The notes: generated by a model not told the origin, from the letters alone. 64,000 nt of DNA from Vibrio gazogenes (GCF_002196515.1 NZ_CP018835.1:992001-1056000), one strand, 5' to 3'. Positions 52,319 to 61,284 are shown, numbered from the stretch's first letter. A program made the numbers and translations.

Positions 52319-53458
52319 TTATTCCTGAATCACGACCATATCATCCCGATGTACAACTTCGGAACCATAATCATGCCCCAGTAGTTCATTAATTTCTTTA
52401 CTATGTTTGCCTTGAATAATCTCTAGATCCTGACTGGAATATGAAGATATCCCTCGGGCAATCACCTGCCGTGACTGATTGAGAATAATGGCCACATCAC
52501 CTCGGGAAAATACACCATAAATGCCGATGATCCCTTTCGCCAGCAGACTACTTCCTTGAGAAACAACTGCGTTCACGGCGCCATCATCAATCATAATTTC
52601 GCCAGATGCTGCTGGCCCAGCCAGAATCCAACGCTTGCGATTCTCCAACGCTTCTTCCAATGGTAAGAAGCGTGTCCCTTGAGGATGTTCGCTCAATGAA
52701 TCCGAAATCACATTCGGGGCTCGTCCTGAAGCAATAATCACTTCAATACCAGCCCGACGAGCAATATCTGCAGCTTGTAACTTGGTTGCCATACCACCGG
52801 TTCCGAGTGTCGTACCACTTCCCCCGGCAATTTTCCGCAGCGTATCATCAATTTTTTTGACTTCCCGAATCAGTTCAGCATTGGGATCTTTACGCGGGTC
52901 AGCGGTAAATAGTCCCGATTGATCGGTTAAAAGCAAGAGCTTATCTGCACCACATAAGATACCGACTAACGCGGATAGATTGTCATTATCGCCCACTTTA
53001 ATTTCAACGGTTGCGACAGCATCGTTTTCATTCACGATGGGAATAATGTCATGGGCGATTAACGAATTCACGGTATCTCGTGCATTTAAAAAACGTTCAC
53101 GATCTTCTAAATCAGCACGAGTCAGCAACATCTGACCGATTTTGAGATCGTAAATCGAGAATAGAGATTCCCAAACCTGTATGAGCTGGCTTTGACCGAC
53201 GGCTGCCAGCAATTGCTTACTTGCGATCGTATTCGGCAGTGCCGGATAGTCAAGATGCTCTCTTCCGGCAGCGATTGCCCCCGAAGAGACCAAGACAACT
53301 GCATGTCCTTGACGCTTCAGCTCAGCACACTGTCGGACAAGCTCTACCATTTGTGCCCGATCAAGCGCTAGCGTCCCGCCAGTCAGAACACTGGTTCCCA
53401 ACTTGATAATAATTGTTTTTGATTGTCGTTCGTTTTCAGGTTGTTCTATCGCCATCAT
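52319..53458 (-). CDS. proB: Glutamate 5-kinase
   Basis: First, proline-inhibited step of proline synthesis. 379 residues from ATG 53458 (a second ATG follows directly). Amino-acid-kinase domain with [18 protein letters not shown] and N-E-N-D-A-V-A, then a C-terminal PUA domain (about 285-379). Operon with proA, preceded by the crl terminator; E. coli has the same crl-proBA neighbourhood. Confidence 0.97.
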   Translation of the reverse strand: MMAIEQPENERQSKTIIIKLGTSVLTGGTLALDRAQMVELVRQCAELKRQGHAVVLVSSGAIAAGREHLDYPALPNTIASKQLLAAVGQSQLIQVWESLFSIYDLKIGQMLLTRADLEDRERFLNARDTVNSLIAHDIIPIVNENDAVATVEIKVGDNDNLSALVGILCGADKLLLLTDQSGLFTADPRKDPNAELIREVKKIDDTLRKIAGGSGTTLGTGGMATKLQAADIARRAGIEVIIASGRAPNVISDSLSEHPQGTRFLPLEEALENRKRWILAGPAASGEIMIDDGAVNAVVSQGSSLLAKGIIGIYGVFSRGDVAIILNQSRQVIARGISSYSSQDLEIIQGKHSKEINELLGHDYGSEVVHRDDMVVIQE

Positions 53459-53525
53459 CAATCATACGATCTAAGTAGAAAAGGAGAGATTCTTTTTAGC
53501 AATCAAAAGGGCAATTCACAAGTAG

Positions 53526-53550
53526 AAAAAGGTGCAACCGCACCTTTTTT
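53526..53550 (-). terminator. Terminator of crl
   Basis: GGTGC / GCACC with an AACC loop, flanked by five A and six T, so it can act on both strands; crl is the gene that ends here. Confidence 0.8.
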
Positions 53551-53576
53551 AACAGAATGAGAAAATAAGAGGAGAA

Positions 53577-53969
53577 TTATTTATCGACTAACAGAGGATC
53601 GCAGGTGACTAGCGCATAGCCAAATTTATCATTGAGTAACGTTTCAAGCTTTTCGTGGAACGCTTTTTGAGTTCGGTGAACTTCTTCTAATGCCTTCGGT
53701 TGGGGCTCTTCAAGAACCCAGTTTCCAGCGTGATCATATCGCCCGATGGCATATTTTGCTTCAAATTGCTGCTCATCCGAGTGTGATAATGACATCCACC
53801 ACCCCCAAAACTCTCTCACTTCCGGTGATTTTTTATCATCAACGCAAACGGCCAGACAATCAAATAGATAAGTGCCACTCTGATATTGTTCTTCTCTCAA
53901 ATATGGACCTAACGATTTAAAGGCTGCATTTAGTCGGTGGTAGGTTGGTTCCTTGCTCAATTCTGGCAT
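53577..53969 (-). CDS. crl: Sigma factor-binding protein Crl
   Basis: Small activator that binds RpoS and helps it capture core polymerase. 130 residues. The family blocks G-P-Y-L-R-E, F-D-C-L-A-V-C-V and the W-G-W-W-x-x-L stretch are present. It lies between frsA and proB, as in E. coli. It implies RpoS-dependent stationary-phase control in this organism. Confidence 0.94.
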   Translation of the reverse strand: MPELSKEPTYHRLNAAFKSLGPYLREEQYQSGTYLFDCLAVCVDDKKSPEVREFWGWWMSLSHSDEQQFEAKYAIGRYDHAGNWVLEEPQPKALEEVHRTQKAFHEKLETLLNDKFGYALVTCDPLLVDK

Positions 53970-54052
53970 TTCAGCACTCCTTTTTTACAGAATTGCATGT
54001 CACTCTAACGATCAACAATGCGCATATCTTGTACATAAAATAGCACAAAAAT

Positions 54053-55297
54053 TCACTGCATTAGTTCATCTTCAAGCCAGTTTATCGCCAAATCGAGGGC
54101 TTGCTCATATCCGTGAAATAATGTCTTTGACTTAATCTCTTTTGCTCGCCCACCAGCACTATAGTTTGCAACCAATTGATTGTCTGAAGGCGGTGATACC
54201 GGATCACCCTCCAATCCCAAAGCCAAAATAGGTGTTTTTGTTTTTCTACCGGTAAGAAACCCTTGTGCTTTCAGTGACCACGCTCGCAACTGCGTAGATA
54301 AACTATCAATGTCGACCACATTTTTTCCTAATCGAGATGCCAGCACATCCAAATACATCTTCGGCATCCGTTTTAATTTTTCAGGAGAAGACAGAATATC
54401 ATGAACCGGTGCGCCTAAAGCGATACAAGCTTTGATTTTACTGGATTCAACAAATGACAGCCGGATCATCGCATTACCGCCAAAACGAAACCCGATTAAT
54501 CCGACGCGGTGATGATCAACCCAGGGTAAGCGAGCCAACTGATTCAGAACGGTTTGATGGAGAACAGAGGTATCTTCGGTTAAAGGCCATTGCGAGTTGT
54601 ATCCGATGGATGGCATATCAACCGTCAACATCGCAATATCCCGCTGTGCCAGATAATCTCGGAACAAACGCCACATATCGGTTTGCAGGCTATCAAGACC
54701 AGCCGTCACAATAACAACAGGCTGGGGGCGCTCGGTATGTGATAAGTGCAGATGTGCAATAATGTTCTTGTTTTTATACGGAAACTCTAACTGTTTCACA
54801 ATGTATCCAGAACGTTTCGCGGCTTCCGTATAGGCGGTGTTTGCCAATGCCTGAGCCTGAATAGCAAGCGTGTCATTCTTGAGATGGGGATATCCGGCGA
54901 TACTAAAACATAAGGACGCTGCAAACATGCGCTCAGCCGCGGCTTCCCCCTCAAGCTGATCAGATTCATGCTGATAACGGGTACCTAATTTATTCCATTC
55001 ATAAGCCCAGTTACCTTGCCGATATCCCATCACCGTATCTAGCCATTCATCAACCGTTCTCGAATGTGATGAAGATGCGATCCGTGCTAAAACTTCTTCC
55101 TGATCAATCGAATCAATGCCCTGCCATGCCCATTGCATTCGCCTCAATGTTCGATACCAAGCGCCCTCAATTTTCTGAGTCACAAATCCTTGACTACTTG
55201 ACATGTACTGGGTCAATGCAGAGGTTTCTTTAGCCTGTTTATGGTTATCAAACAATCGCTCAGAAAGGTTGTCACTGTTCTTGTTACTCTTAAACAT
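54053..55297 (-). CDS. frsA: FrsA-family alpha/beta-hydrolase-like protein
   Basis: 414 residues from ATG 55297 (M-F-K-S-N-K); the frame continues 21 codons into the gpt terminator and that part is rejected. Collinear with E. coli FrsA (YafA), which binds unphosphorylated IIA-Glc and shifts metabolism between fermentation and respiration. N-terminal FrsA cap (G-I-D-S-I-D, V-M-G-Y-R-Q-G-N-W), then an alpha/beta-hydrolase fold. The nucleophile elbow reads G-F-R-F-G where a hydrolase would have G-x-S-x-G, as in the family, so esterase activity is doubtful. Confidence 0.93.
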   Translation of the reverse strand: MFKSNKNSDNLSERLFDNHKQAKETSALTQYMSSSQGFVTQKIEGAWYRTLRRMQWAWQGIDSIDQEEVLARIASSSHSRTVDEWLDTVMGYRQGNWAYEWNKLGTRYQHESDQLEGEAAAERMFAASLCFSIAGYPHLKNDTLAIQAQALANTAYTEAAKRSGYIVKQLEFPYKNKNIIAHLHLSHTERPQPVVIVTAGLDSLQTDMWRLFRDYLAQRDIAMLTVDMPSIGYNSQWPLTEDTSVLHQTVLNQLARLPWVDHHRVGLIGFRFGGNAMIRLSFVESSKIKACIALGAPVHDILSSPEKLKRMPKMYLDVLASRLGKNVVDIDSLSTQLRAWSLKAQGFLTGRKTKTPILALGLEGDPVSPPSDNQLVANYSAGGRAKEIKSKTLFHGYEQALDLAINWLEDELMQ

Positions 55298-55333
55298 AAA
55301 TCGGGACCACTTCAGAAAACGTTTAAATTCATC

Positions 55334-55364
55334 AAAAAAAATGGTCCATAACAGGACCATTTTC
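55334..55364 (-). terminator. Terminator of gpt
   Basis: AAAATGGTCC / GGACCATTTT with a 6-base loop; on the minus strand the stem is followed by a run of T to 55334. Confidence 0.85.
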
Positions 55365-55394
55365 TCAAATTAGTATCAATTCATACGAAAAGAT

Positions 55395-55859
55395 CTATTT
55401 CAGCTTACGATTCACTGGCTCAACATAGGATAGTACAGTATCCCAAGGTTGTTCAATCCATGTATCCTGAGCCACATCAACGATGTATTCGTCAACTAAA
55501 TCTTTACCGGCCGGCTTGGCACACACGGTCACGAGTTTAGCTTTTGGATACAACTCACGAATTTTACGGGCTGTATCACCACTATCAACTAAGTCATCGA
55601 TAATCAAATACCCTTCACCATCATGCTCAGGCGCTTTCAGTACGCTCATATCACGCTGATGATCATGGTCATAGCTAGAAATACAGATTGTATCGACGTA
55701 ACGAATACCCAATTCTCGCGCAAGAATCGCTGCTGGTACAAGTCCACCACGACTCACCCCAATCAGACCTTTCCACTGTTCTGCGGGCATTTGTCGCTCG
55801 GCAAGTTGACGACAATACATCTGCATATTATCCCAGGTAATCAGGAATCTTTTGCTCAT
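55395..55859 (-). CDS. gpt: Xanthine-guanine phosphoribosyltransferase
   Basis: Purine salvage: makes XMP or GMP from xanthine or guanine and PRPP. 154 residues. V-S-R-G-G-L-V-P-A and the PRPP loop [12 protein letters not shown] are intact. It is 38 bases downstream of the purine permease gene, so uptake and salvage are probably co-transcribed. Confidence 0.97.
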   Translation of the reverse strand: MSKRFLITWDNMQMYCRQLAERQMPAEQWKGLIGVSRGGLVPAAILARELGIRYVDTICISSYDHDHQRDMSVLKAPEHDGEGYLIIDDLVDSGDTARKIRELYPKAKLVTVCAKPAGKDLVDEYIVDVAQDTWIEQPWDTVLSYVEPVNRKLK

Positions 55860-55897
55860 TGTTTTCTATCCAATTTTTTATCTAAAATCTAAATTCG

Positions 55898-57187
55898 TTA
55901 ACCTGCGATATATTTTACAACAAAAATCGCAGCCATGAACCACACGCTGAGTGAAACATGACGGGCTTTACCACTCAAGAGTTTAATCATTGCATATGAG
56001 ATAAACCCTAAAGAGATACCTTCTGCAATTGAAGATGTGAGAGGCATCATTAAACAAGTCACGACAACGGGTGCAGCCTCAGTGAGATCACGCCAGTCAA
56101 TACTCACCAACCCAGATAGCATCAGAATAGAAACATAAAGGAGTGCACCTGCGGTTGCGTAGGCGGGAATCATCCCTGCAAGAGGCGCAAAGAATAAAGC
56201 AAACAGGAAGAGAATTCCAACAACAACAGCCGTTAATCCTGTTCGTCCACCTGTCGCAACACCAGCAGCACTTTCAATAAAAGAGGTCGTATTCGATGTT
56301 CCGAACAATGCTCCCGTAACTGTTGCTGAAGAATCAGCCAACAATGCTCGGTTCAGGCGAGGAATTTTTCCATCTTCACCAATCAGATCTGCTTTTTGAG
56401 CGACACCCACTAATGTTCCGGCTGTATCGAACAAATCCACGAACAAGAATGCAAATACAACCGAGATCATCCCCACATCTAATAACGCTGAGAAATCGAG
56501 CTGTAAAAATGTCGGAGCAATACTCGGTGGCATCGACACCACACCGGCCCAGTGGATATCACCAAGCATCAAGCCTATTGCACTGATCGCCAGAATAGAA
56601 ATCATCACACCGCCTTTGACGTTGCGATAAACCAGTGCGATGGTGAGAAAGAAACCGAGTGCGCCTAAGATACAGTGAAGTGAGGTAATATTGCCAAGAG
56701 AAACCAATGTGGCTGGATTATCAACGATGATGCCAGCATTTTTTAATGCAATAAAGGCAAGAAATAAACCGATACCCGCTGAGATACCGGTCCTTAAAGA
56801 CATCGGAATCGAATTGATAATCCATTCTCGAATCTTAAATAAACTCAGTATGATGAACAATACGCCTGAAGCAAATACCGCAGCCAAAGCGACCTGCCAC
56901 GTATACCCCATGCCAAGCACGACGGTATAGGTAAAAAAGGCATTCAGCCCCATCCCCGGCGCCAGCGCAATCGGATAATTCGCGATAAATCCCATGATGA
57001 AACAACCAACAGCTGCCGCCAAACAGGTTGCAACAAAAACAGCGCCACGATCCATTCCCGTATCGGCTAAGATCGCTGGATTAACAAAAATGATATAAGC
57101 CATGGTTAGAAAAGTCGTGATTCCCGCAATGACTTCTGTTCGCATGGTTGTGCCATGTTCACTCAGTTTAAATAGCTTCTCGAGCAT
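55898..57187 (-). CDS. NCS2-family purine permease (guanine/hypoxanthine or adenine)
   Basis: Proton-coupled purine uptake, AzgA-like branch of NCS2. 429 residues with about 12 to 14 hydrophobic segments. Family motifs: E-V-I-A-G-I-T-T-F-L-T-M-A-Y at 18-31, N-Y-P-I-A-L-A-P-G-M-G-L-N-A-F-F-T-Y, F-D-T-A-G-T-L-V-G-V and T-S-F-I-E-S-A-A-G-V. AGGA lies 6 bases before ATG. The base preference cannot be told from sequence; gpt downstream and a PurR-like box upstream favour guanine/hypoxanthine. Confidence 0.93.
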   Translation of the reverse strand: MLEKLFKLSEHGTTMRTEVIAGITTFLTMAYIIFVNPAILADTGMDRGAVFVATCLAAAVGCFIMGFIANYPIALAPGMGLNAFFTYTVVLGMGYTWQVALAAVFASGVLFIILSLFKIREWIINSIPMSLRTGISAGIGLFLAFIALKNAGIIVDNPATLVSLGNITSLHCILGALGFFLTIALVYRNVKGGVMISILAISAIGLMLGDIHWAGVVSMPPSIAPTFLQLDFSALLDVGMISVVFAFLFVDLFDTAGTLVGVAQKADLIGEDGKIPRLNRALLADSSATVTGALFGTSNTTSFIESAAGVATGGRTGLTAVVVGILFLFALFFAPLAGMIPAYATAGALLYVSILMLSGLVSIDWRDLTEAAPVVVTCLMMPLTSSIAEGISLGFISYAMIKLLSGKARHVSLSVWFMAAIFVVKYIAG

Positions 57188-57207
57188 GATGGTTCCTGTA
57201 TAGATTC

Positions 57208-57245
57208 AAGTAAACGGTTGCGTAAACGATTGGGAGGCGATTATA
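57208..57245 (-). promoter_or_regulatory. Promoter and PurR-like box of the purine permease-gpt unit
   Basis: On the minus strand TATAAT (57240-57245) is followed 16 bases later by ACGCAACCGTTTACTT (57208-57223), which matches the PurR consensus at every position except one. The box would lie just downstream of the transcription start. A second, poorer AAACG element overlaps it at about 57219-57234. Binding is inferred. Confidence 0.65.
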
Positions 57246-57414
57246 GAGAGTAAAGACAGCAAATTCTAGCGTAATTCATATAAAAACTGACCTAATAGTC
57301 AAGTTTATGAAACCTTGTAAATATTCCGATTGACGCAACAAAAGTCATCAAAAATGCATGAGGCATCCCCCCATGACGAACAGGGTCAGGCCAGACAATA
57401 CCATGTGAAAGGAT

Positions 57415-57443
57415 AAAAAAACGCCACTTCACATGAAGTGGCG
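57415..57443 (-). terminator. Terminator of an orphan minus-strand transcript
   Basis: CGCCACTTCA, two bases, TGAAGTGGCG, then seven T on the minus strand. No gene precedes it on that strand for over 500 bases. Confidence 0.9.
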
Positions 57444-57647
57444 CTGGAAAGGGATCAAAATCTTCCAATAAAAATTAGGGGTGAACAAAAAATGTCCGAG
57501 CTGCAAGTTTCCATCATGTCCAATTCCACAACAGACCATCAAAGCAAATTGGTCTAGTCAGAGTCCCGAATATCCCCCATCAATTTTACAGAGGAATGCT
57601 TCATTCAGGTCACTCAGTAAATGGGTTAAATAGAAGCATTGCAAACA
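57415..57647 (-). ncRNA. Candidate small RNA between the purine permease and pepD
   Basis: A promoter-like pair and a strong terminator bound about 233 bases without an open frame of note. Paired segments can be seen: AATGCTTC with GAAGCATT near the 5' end, AGACCA with TGGTCT in the middle, and the terminator. Seven GGA triplets lie in 112 bases (57464-57575). No known family recognised; GGA richness recalls CsrA-binding RNAs, but the sequence does not look like vibrio CsrB. Confidence 0.5.
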
Positions 57648-57653
57648 GTGTTG

Positions 57654-57681
57654 AATATACCACAAAGAAAATTTATTACAA
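57654..57681 (-). promoter_or_regulatory. Promoter of the candidate small RNA
   Basis: On the minus strand TTGTAA (57676-57681), 16-bp spacer, TATATT (57654-57659). A weak FNR-like element TTGAT-CACG-ATATT (57683-57696, 7 of 10) is centred about 42 bases before the likely start. Confidence 0.5.
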
Positions 57682-58065
57682 CAATATCGTGATCAAAACC
57701 AAATAAATCAAATTTCAGTGACTCTTTTATTGAGATTGATGTAATTTAATTACCAAAAAATGACTGTTCTGTGTAATTTTATTCCTTAACTGTAGCAATC
57801 GAAATCAATACTATTCATATCTGATTTTTTAAAAAAACAGGTCTCATGCTATCCCCTACATGATGAGGGTGATATTCTCTTGCTATCGACTGGTGCGCAT
57901 GGTCTTCAGTACACTCGATTTCTCAAGTACAGACGAATGCTTAAATACAGATGAAGCATGAAGCACCAACTCAGTTTAATTTGATCCACTTTTCATCAAC
58001 CACATTGTTTTTTATCAACCACATTGTTTTTCATCAACAACCACATTGTGGAACAGGAGTCTTCA
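57682..58065. other. AT-rich gap upstream of pepD, no gene seen
   Basis: No credible coding frame. It holds an imperfect dyad near 57850-57874 (TATCCCC / GGGTGATA), partly repeated TACAGA-C/T-GAA segments near 57930-57955, and the triple repeat described separately. No convincing pepD promoter could be picked. Confidence 0.5.
57995..58050 (+). repeat. Threefold short repeat in the pepD leader
   Basis: ATCAACCACATTGTTTTT at 57995-58012 and 58014-58031 (period 19, identical), then a third, altered copy ATCAACAACCACATTGTGG at 58033-58051. It ends about 14 bases before the pepD start codon. Confidence 0.9.
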
Positions 58066-59547
58066 GTGTCAGAATTCCAATCCGAAATTAGTCACCTTTC
58101 ACCATCTCTCGTCTGGACGTTTTTCGATAAAATATGTTCTATCCCGCACCCCTCATACCATGAAGAAAACTTGGCTCAATACATTATCGGATGGGCCAAA
58201 GAACAGTCCCTTGATGTCAGACGCGATCCGACGGGGAATATTTTTATTAAGAAACCGGCAACATCAGGCATGGAAAACCGCAAGGGGGTCGTACTGCAAG
58301 CACACCTGGATATGGTGCCACAAAAAAATGAAGAGACGGTTCACAACTTCGCCCAGGATCCTATTCGTCCTTATATTGATGGTGACTGGGTCACTGCTCA
58401 AGGGACCACTCTCGGTGCAGATAATGGTATCGGGATGGCAACCTGCCTTGCCGTGTTGGCTTCAGACAATATCCAACATGGTCCTTTAGAAGTACTGTTA
58501 ACGATCAACGAAGAAGCTGGCATGACTGGCGCATTTGGTCTGGAGCCGGGTTATCTGGAAGGAGAGATCCTACTGAATACCGACTCAGAACAGGAAGGTG
58601 AAGTTTATGTCGGATGTGCCGGAGGCATTAACGGCTTACTCGCTTTTGATATTGAACGTAGTCAAGTTCCGGCAAACCATGTGGTCCGCAAACTCCAGCT
58701 TAAGGGTCTCAAAGGCGGCCATTCAGGTTGCGACATCCATCTCGGCCGAGGAAATGCCAATAAATTATTCGCTCGATTTTTGGCACAACATGCCGAGCCA
58801 CTGGCATTACGACTGATTGATTTTCAGGGTGGCTCTTTGAGAAATGCCATTCCCCGTGAAGGCACTGTGACCTTATGTCTCCCTGAAGAGCATATCTCTA
58901 AGCTAACAGAGGCATTCCAACATTTCACAGCAACAATTCGTCAGGAACTGGCACAAGCAGAAGGTCATATCATCACCGAATGCCATGACGTTGCACTGGA
59001 TCCGGAGCAACATCAGGTCTTCGACTTATCGACTCAACAACGTTTCATTGCAACGCTCAATGCCAGCCCTAATGGGGTGATTCGTATGAGTGATGATTTC
59101 TCTGGTGTGGTCGAAACCTCACTGAATCTGGGAGTCGTCAAAACGGATGAAACAACCATTTCTATCCTCAGCTTAGTTCGCTCTTTAATTGACTCCGGAC
59201 GCCAGCAGGTAGAAAGCAGTCTGAGATCGATTGCTGAACTCGCAGATGCGAGAGTCGATTTCTATGATGCTTATCCCGGTTGGAAGCCTGATACAAATTC
59301 AGCCATTATGGCCATTTTCAGAGAACAGTACGAAAATATCTATGGTCATAAACCGAATATCATGGTGATTCACGCAGGTCTCGAATGTGGCTTATTCAAG
59401 CGCCCATACCCAGATATGGATATGGTGTCGTTTGGTCCGACGATTAAATTCCCACATTCTCCTGACGAAAAAGTGCAGATCAGCACAGTCCAGCAATTCT
59501 GGGAACAGATGATTGTGATGCTGAAAAGTATCCCTGAAAAAGATTAA
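58066..59547 (+). CDS. pepD: Beta-Ala-His dipeptidase / aminoacyl-histidine dipeptidase PepD
   Basis: Cytosolic M20 zinc peptidase (peptidase D, carnosinase-like) that hydrolyses Xaa-His dipeptides. 493 residues from GTG 58066 (M-S-E-F-Q-S-E-I-S-H-L), with CAGGAG 6 bases upstream; the frame stays open 14 codons further into the leader repeat and that part is rejected. Metal motifs H-L-D-M-V-P, G-A-D-N-G-I-G-M-A and N-E-E-A-G-M and the D-S-E-Q-E-G-E block are present. Located next to the gpt region as in E. coli. Confidence 0.97.
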   Translation: MSEFQSEISHLSPSLVWTFFDKICSIPHPSYHEENLAQYIIGWAKEQSLDVRRDPTGNIFIKKPATSGMENRKGVVLQAHLDMVPQKNEETVHNFAQDPIRPYIDGDWVTAQGTTLGADNGIGMATCLAVLASDNIQHGPLEVLLTINEEAGMTGAFGLEPGYLEGEILLNTDSEQEGEVYVGCAGGINGLLAFDIERSQVPANHVVRKLQLKGLKGGHSGCDIHLGRGNANKLFARFLAQHAEPLALRLIDFQGGSLRNAIPREGTVTLCLPEEHISKLTEAFQHFTATIRQELAQAEGHIITECHDVALDPEQHQVFDLSTQQRFIATLNASPNGVIRMSDDFSGVVETSLNLGVVKTDETTISILSLVRSLIDSGRQQVESSLRSIAELADARVDFYDAYPGWKPDTNSAIMAIFREQYENIYGHKPNIMVIHAGLECGLFKRPYPDMDMVSFGPTIKFPHSPDEKVQISTVQQFWEQMIVMLKSIPEKD

Positions 59548-59557
59548 GTCCTATCAG

Positions 59558-59588
59558 CCGTAGCGGAAAATCACAACATCCGCTACGG
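59558..59588 (+). terminator. Hairpin after pepD
   Basis: CCGTAGCGGA / TCCGCTACGG with an 11-base loop, 10 bases after the stop. The following sequence is not T-rich until CCCCCTTTT, so it may act weakly or as a 3' stabiliser. Confidence 0.5.
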
Positions 59589-59740
59589 TCAATCCCCCTT
59601 TTGATATGGCGTAAGCTTAAGCATATTATCCCATTGAAAATAAAAATAATTGAGTCCCAGAGTTTAGTCCTTTTCATCTATCATGATTATTTATCGTGAC
59701 GGATAATTTTTTTATTCGCTCAATATCGAAACTACTGGTA

Positions 59741-59759
59741 GTGTTCCCTCAGGCAACAC
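59741..59759. promoter_or_regulatory. Operator-like 19-bp dyad before the rimK operon
   Basis: GTGTTcCCT, one central base, AGGcAACAC: perfect symmetry apart from one C/C pair in each arm. It ends 8 bases before a TTTAAA -35 element. The rest of the 355-base gap holds no gene. Confidence 0.4.
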
Positions 59760-59767
59760 CATATCTG

Positions 59768-59796
59768 TTTAAAAATTAAGCGCATTTCTGTATAAG
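59768..59796 (+). promoter_or_regulatory. Promoter of the protease-rimK operon
   Basis: TTTAAA (59768-59773), 17-bp spacer, TATAAG (59791-59796). The leader would be about 100 bases. Confidence 0.5.
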
Positions 59797-59902
59797 ATCC
59801 GCCCTAAGAACTATGATTGCTGATGGGGGAACAGCCTTGCAGGAATAACATTGCCCAGCGCCTTTCCTATCGATTCACGTCTATTAATCGAAGAATACAA
59901 AG

Positions 59903-60343
59903 ATGAATGAAAAAATTATGATTGGCTGGAGAGAAACGCTCAGTCTCCCAGCTTTAGGAATTCCCGCGATCAATGCCAAGATTGATACTGGTGCAAAGAC
60001 ATCTTGTCTCCACGCATTTAAAGTGAAAACTTTCAAAAAAGAAGGCGAACAATGGGTGCGATTCTGGCTGCATCCTCGTCAAAAGGATGATTCAGAAGTT
60101 GTTATTTGTGAAGCGCCAGTGATTGACCGACGCATCGTCAGAAACTCCGGTGGCTATGAGGAAAAACGTTATGTAATCCGCACAGAAATCAAGCTTGGTA
60201 CAGCGCAATGGCCGATCGATATTACGCTGACAAATCGTGAAAATATGGCATTTCGGATGTTATTAGGCAGGACAGCAATGCGACCAAGAATCATCGTTGA
60301 TCCGGATGCATCATTTCTACTGACCTCTGGTGAGAACATATGA
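59903..60343 (+). CDS. RimK-associated retropepsin-like ATP-dependent zinc protease family protein
   Basis: 146 residues of the PF05618 family, often annotated as ATP-dependent zinc protease and called RimB next to rimK in pseudomonads. The aspartic-protease-like motif D-T-G-A-K-T-S-C-L lies at about 28-36, with a later L-L-G-R-T-A-M motif matching the retropepsin pattern; no H-E-x-x-H zinc motif is seen, so the annotation name may mislead. It overlaps rimK by 4 bases (ATGA), which implies coupling. It probably acts with RimK on glutamate-tailed S6, which is inference. Confidence 0.88.
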   Translation: MNEKIMIGWRETLSLPALGIPAINAKIDTGAKTSCLHAFKVKTFKKEGEQWVRFWLHPRQKDDSEVVICEAPVIDRRIVRNSGGYEEKRYVIRTEIKLGTAQWPIDITLTNRENMAFRMLLGRTAMRPRIIVDPDASFLLTSGENI

Positions 60344-61245
60344 AAATCGGCATTCTTTCAAGAAACAGTTCACTCTATTCAACCCAACGACTGATTGAAG
60401 CATGTAAAGAACGGGGACATGATTACAAAGTGATCGATGCTTTACGCTGTTACATGAATATCAACTCAGAAAAACCGGAAATCCACTTTAAAGGAGAGCA
60501 GTTATCTGGATTTGGCGCCATCATTCCACGTATCGGCGCGTCTGTGACCTTTTACGGCACCGCGGTCTTACGTCAGTTTGAAATGATGGGGGTTTATCCG
60601 GTCAATGAATCTGTCGCAATCAGTCGTTCCAGAGACAAACTTCGTTCTATGCAATTACTGTCCAGAAAAGGCATTGGTATGCCGATCACCGGATTTGCCA
60701 GCAAACCCGATGATATTAAGGACTTATTAAACATGGTCGGCGGAGCGCCGGTTGTGATCAAGCTCCTTGAAGGAACCCAAGGGATTGGTGTCGTTTTAGC
60801 AGAAAACCGCAAAGCAGCGGAAAGTGTGATTGAAGCCTTTATGGGGCTCAAAGCACACATTATGGTGCAAGAATATGTGAAGGAAGCCGGTGGCGCAGAT
60901 ATCCGCTGTTTTGTGATTGGTGATAAAGTCATTGCCTCAATGAAACGTCAAGGCGCTGAAGGCGAATTTCGTTCAAACCTACACCGTGGCGGGACAGCAA
61001 CACTGATCAAAATTTCGCCTCAAGAGAGAAAAACCGCTATTGATGCAGCAAAGATTATGGGGCTCAATGTTGCCGGAGTTGACCTACTCCGCTCTGCTCG
61101 TGGCCCACTGGTGATGGAAGTCAATTCATCTCCCGGTTTAGAAGGTATTGAAAAAGCGACAGGTAAAGATATCGCTGGCATGATCATTGATTTTGCCGAG
61201 AAGAATGCGCTTTTGAAAACAACAAGAACACGGGGACGAGGATAA
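60340..61245 (+). CDS. rimK: Ribosomal protein S6-L-glutamate ligase RimK
   Basis: ATP-grasp enzyme that adds glutamates to the C-terminus of ribosomal protein S6, and can make poly-glutamate. 301 residues. N-terminal domain with [11 protein letters not shown], then the ATP-grasp core with [16 protein letters not shown] and the metal-binding [14 protein letters not shown]. Second gene of the two-gene operon. Confidence 0.96.
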   Translation: MKIGILSRNSSLYSTQRLIEACKERGHDYKVIDALRCYMNINSEKPEIHFKGEQLSGFGAIIPRIGASVTFYGTAVLRQFEMMGVYPVNESVAISRSRDKLRSMQLLSRKGIGMPITGFASKPDDIKDLLNMVGGAPVVIKLLEGTQGIGVVLAENRKAAESVIEAFMGLKAHIMVQEYVKEAGGADIRCFVIGDKVIASMKRQGAEGEFRSNLHRGGTATLIKISPQERKTAIDAAKIMGLNVAGVDLLRSARGPLVMEVNSSPGLEGIEKATGKDIAGMIIDFAEKNALLKTTRTRGRG

Positions 61246-61250
61246 TCACG

Positions 61251-61284
61251 CCCCTCAAGAGCCAAGTAACAGGCTCTTGAGGGG
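61251..61284 (+). terminator. Hairpin after rimK
   Basis: CCCCTCAAGAGCC / GGCTCTTGAGGGG with an 8-base loop, directly after the stop. Neither strand has a T tract after it, so it is a stem-loop end rather than a textbook terminator. Confidence 0.55.

Noticed and set aside
57188..57420. Possible purine riboswitch before the purine permease
   Set aside because: I looked for the TATA-N-CCTAAT/three-way-junction pattern of purine aptamers on the minus strand and found none; a PurR-like box is present instead.
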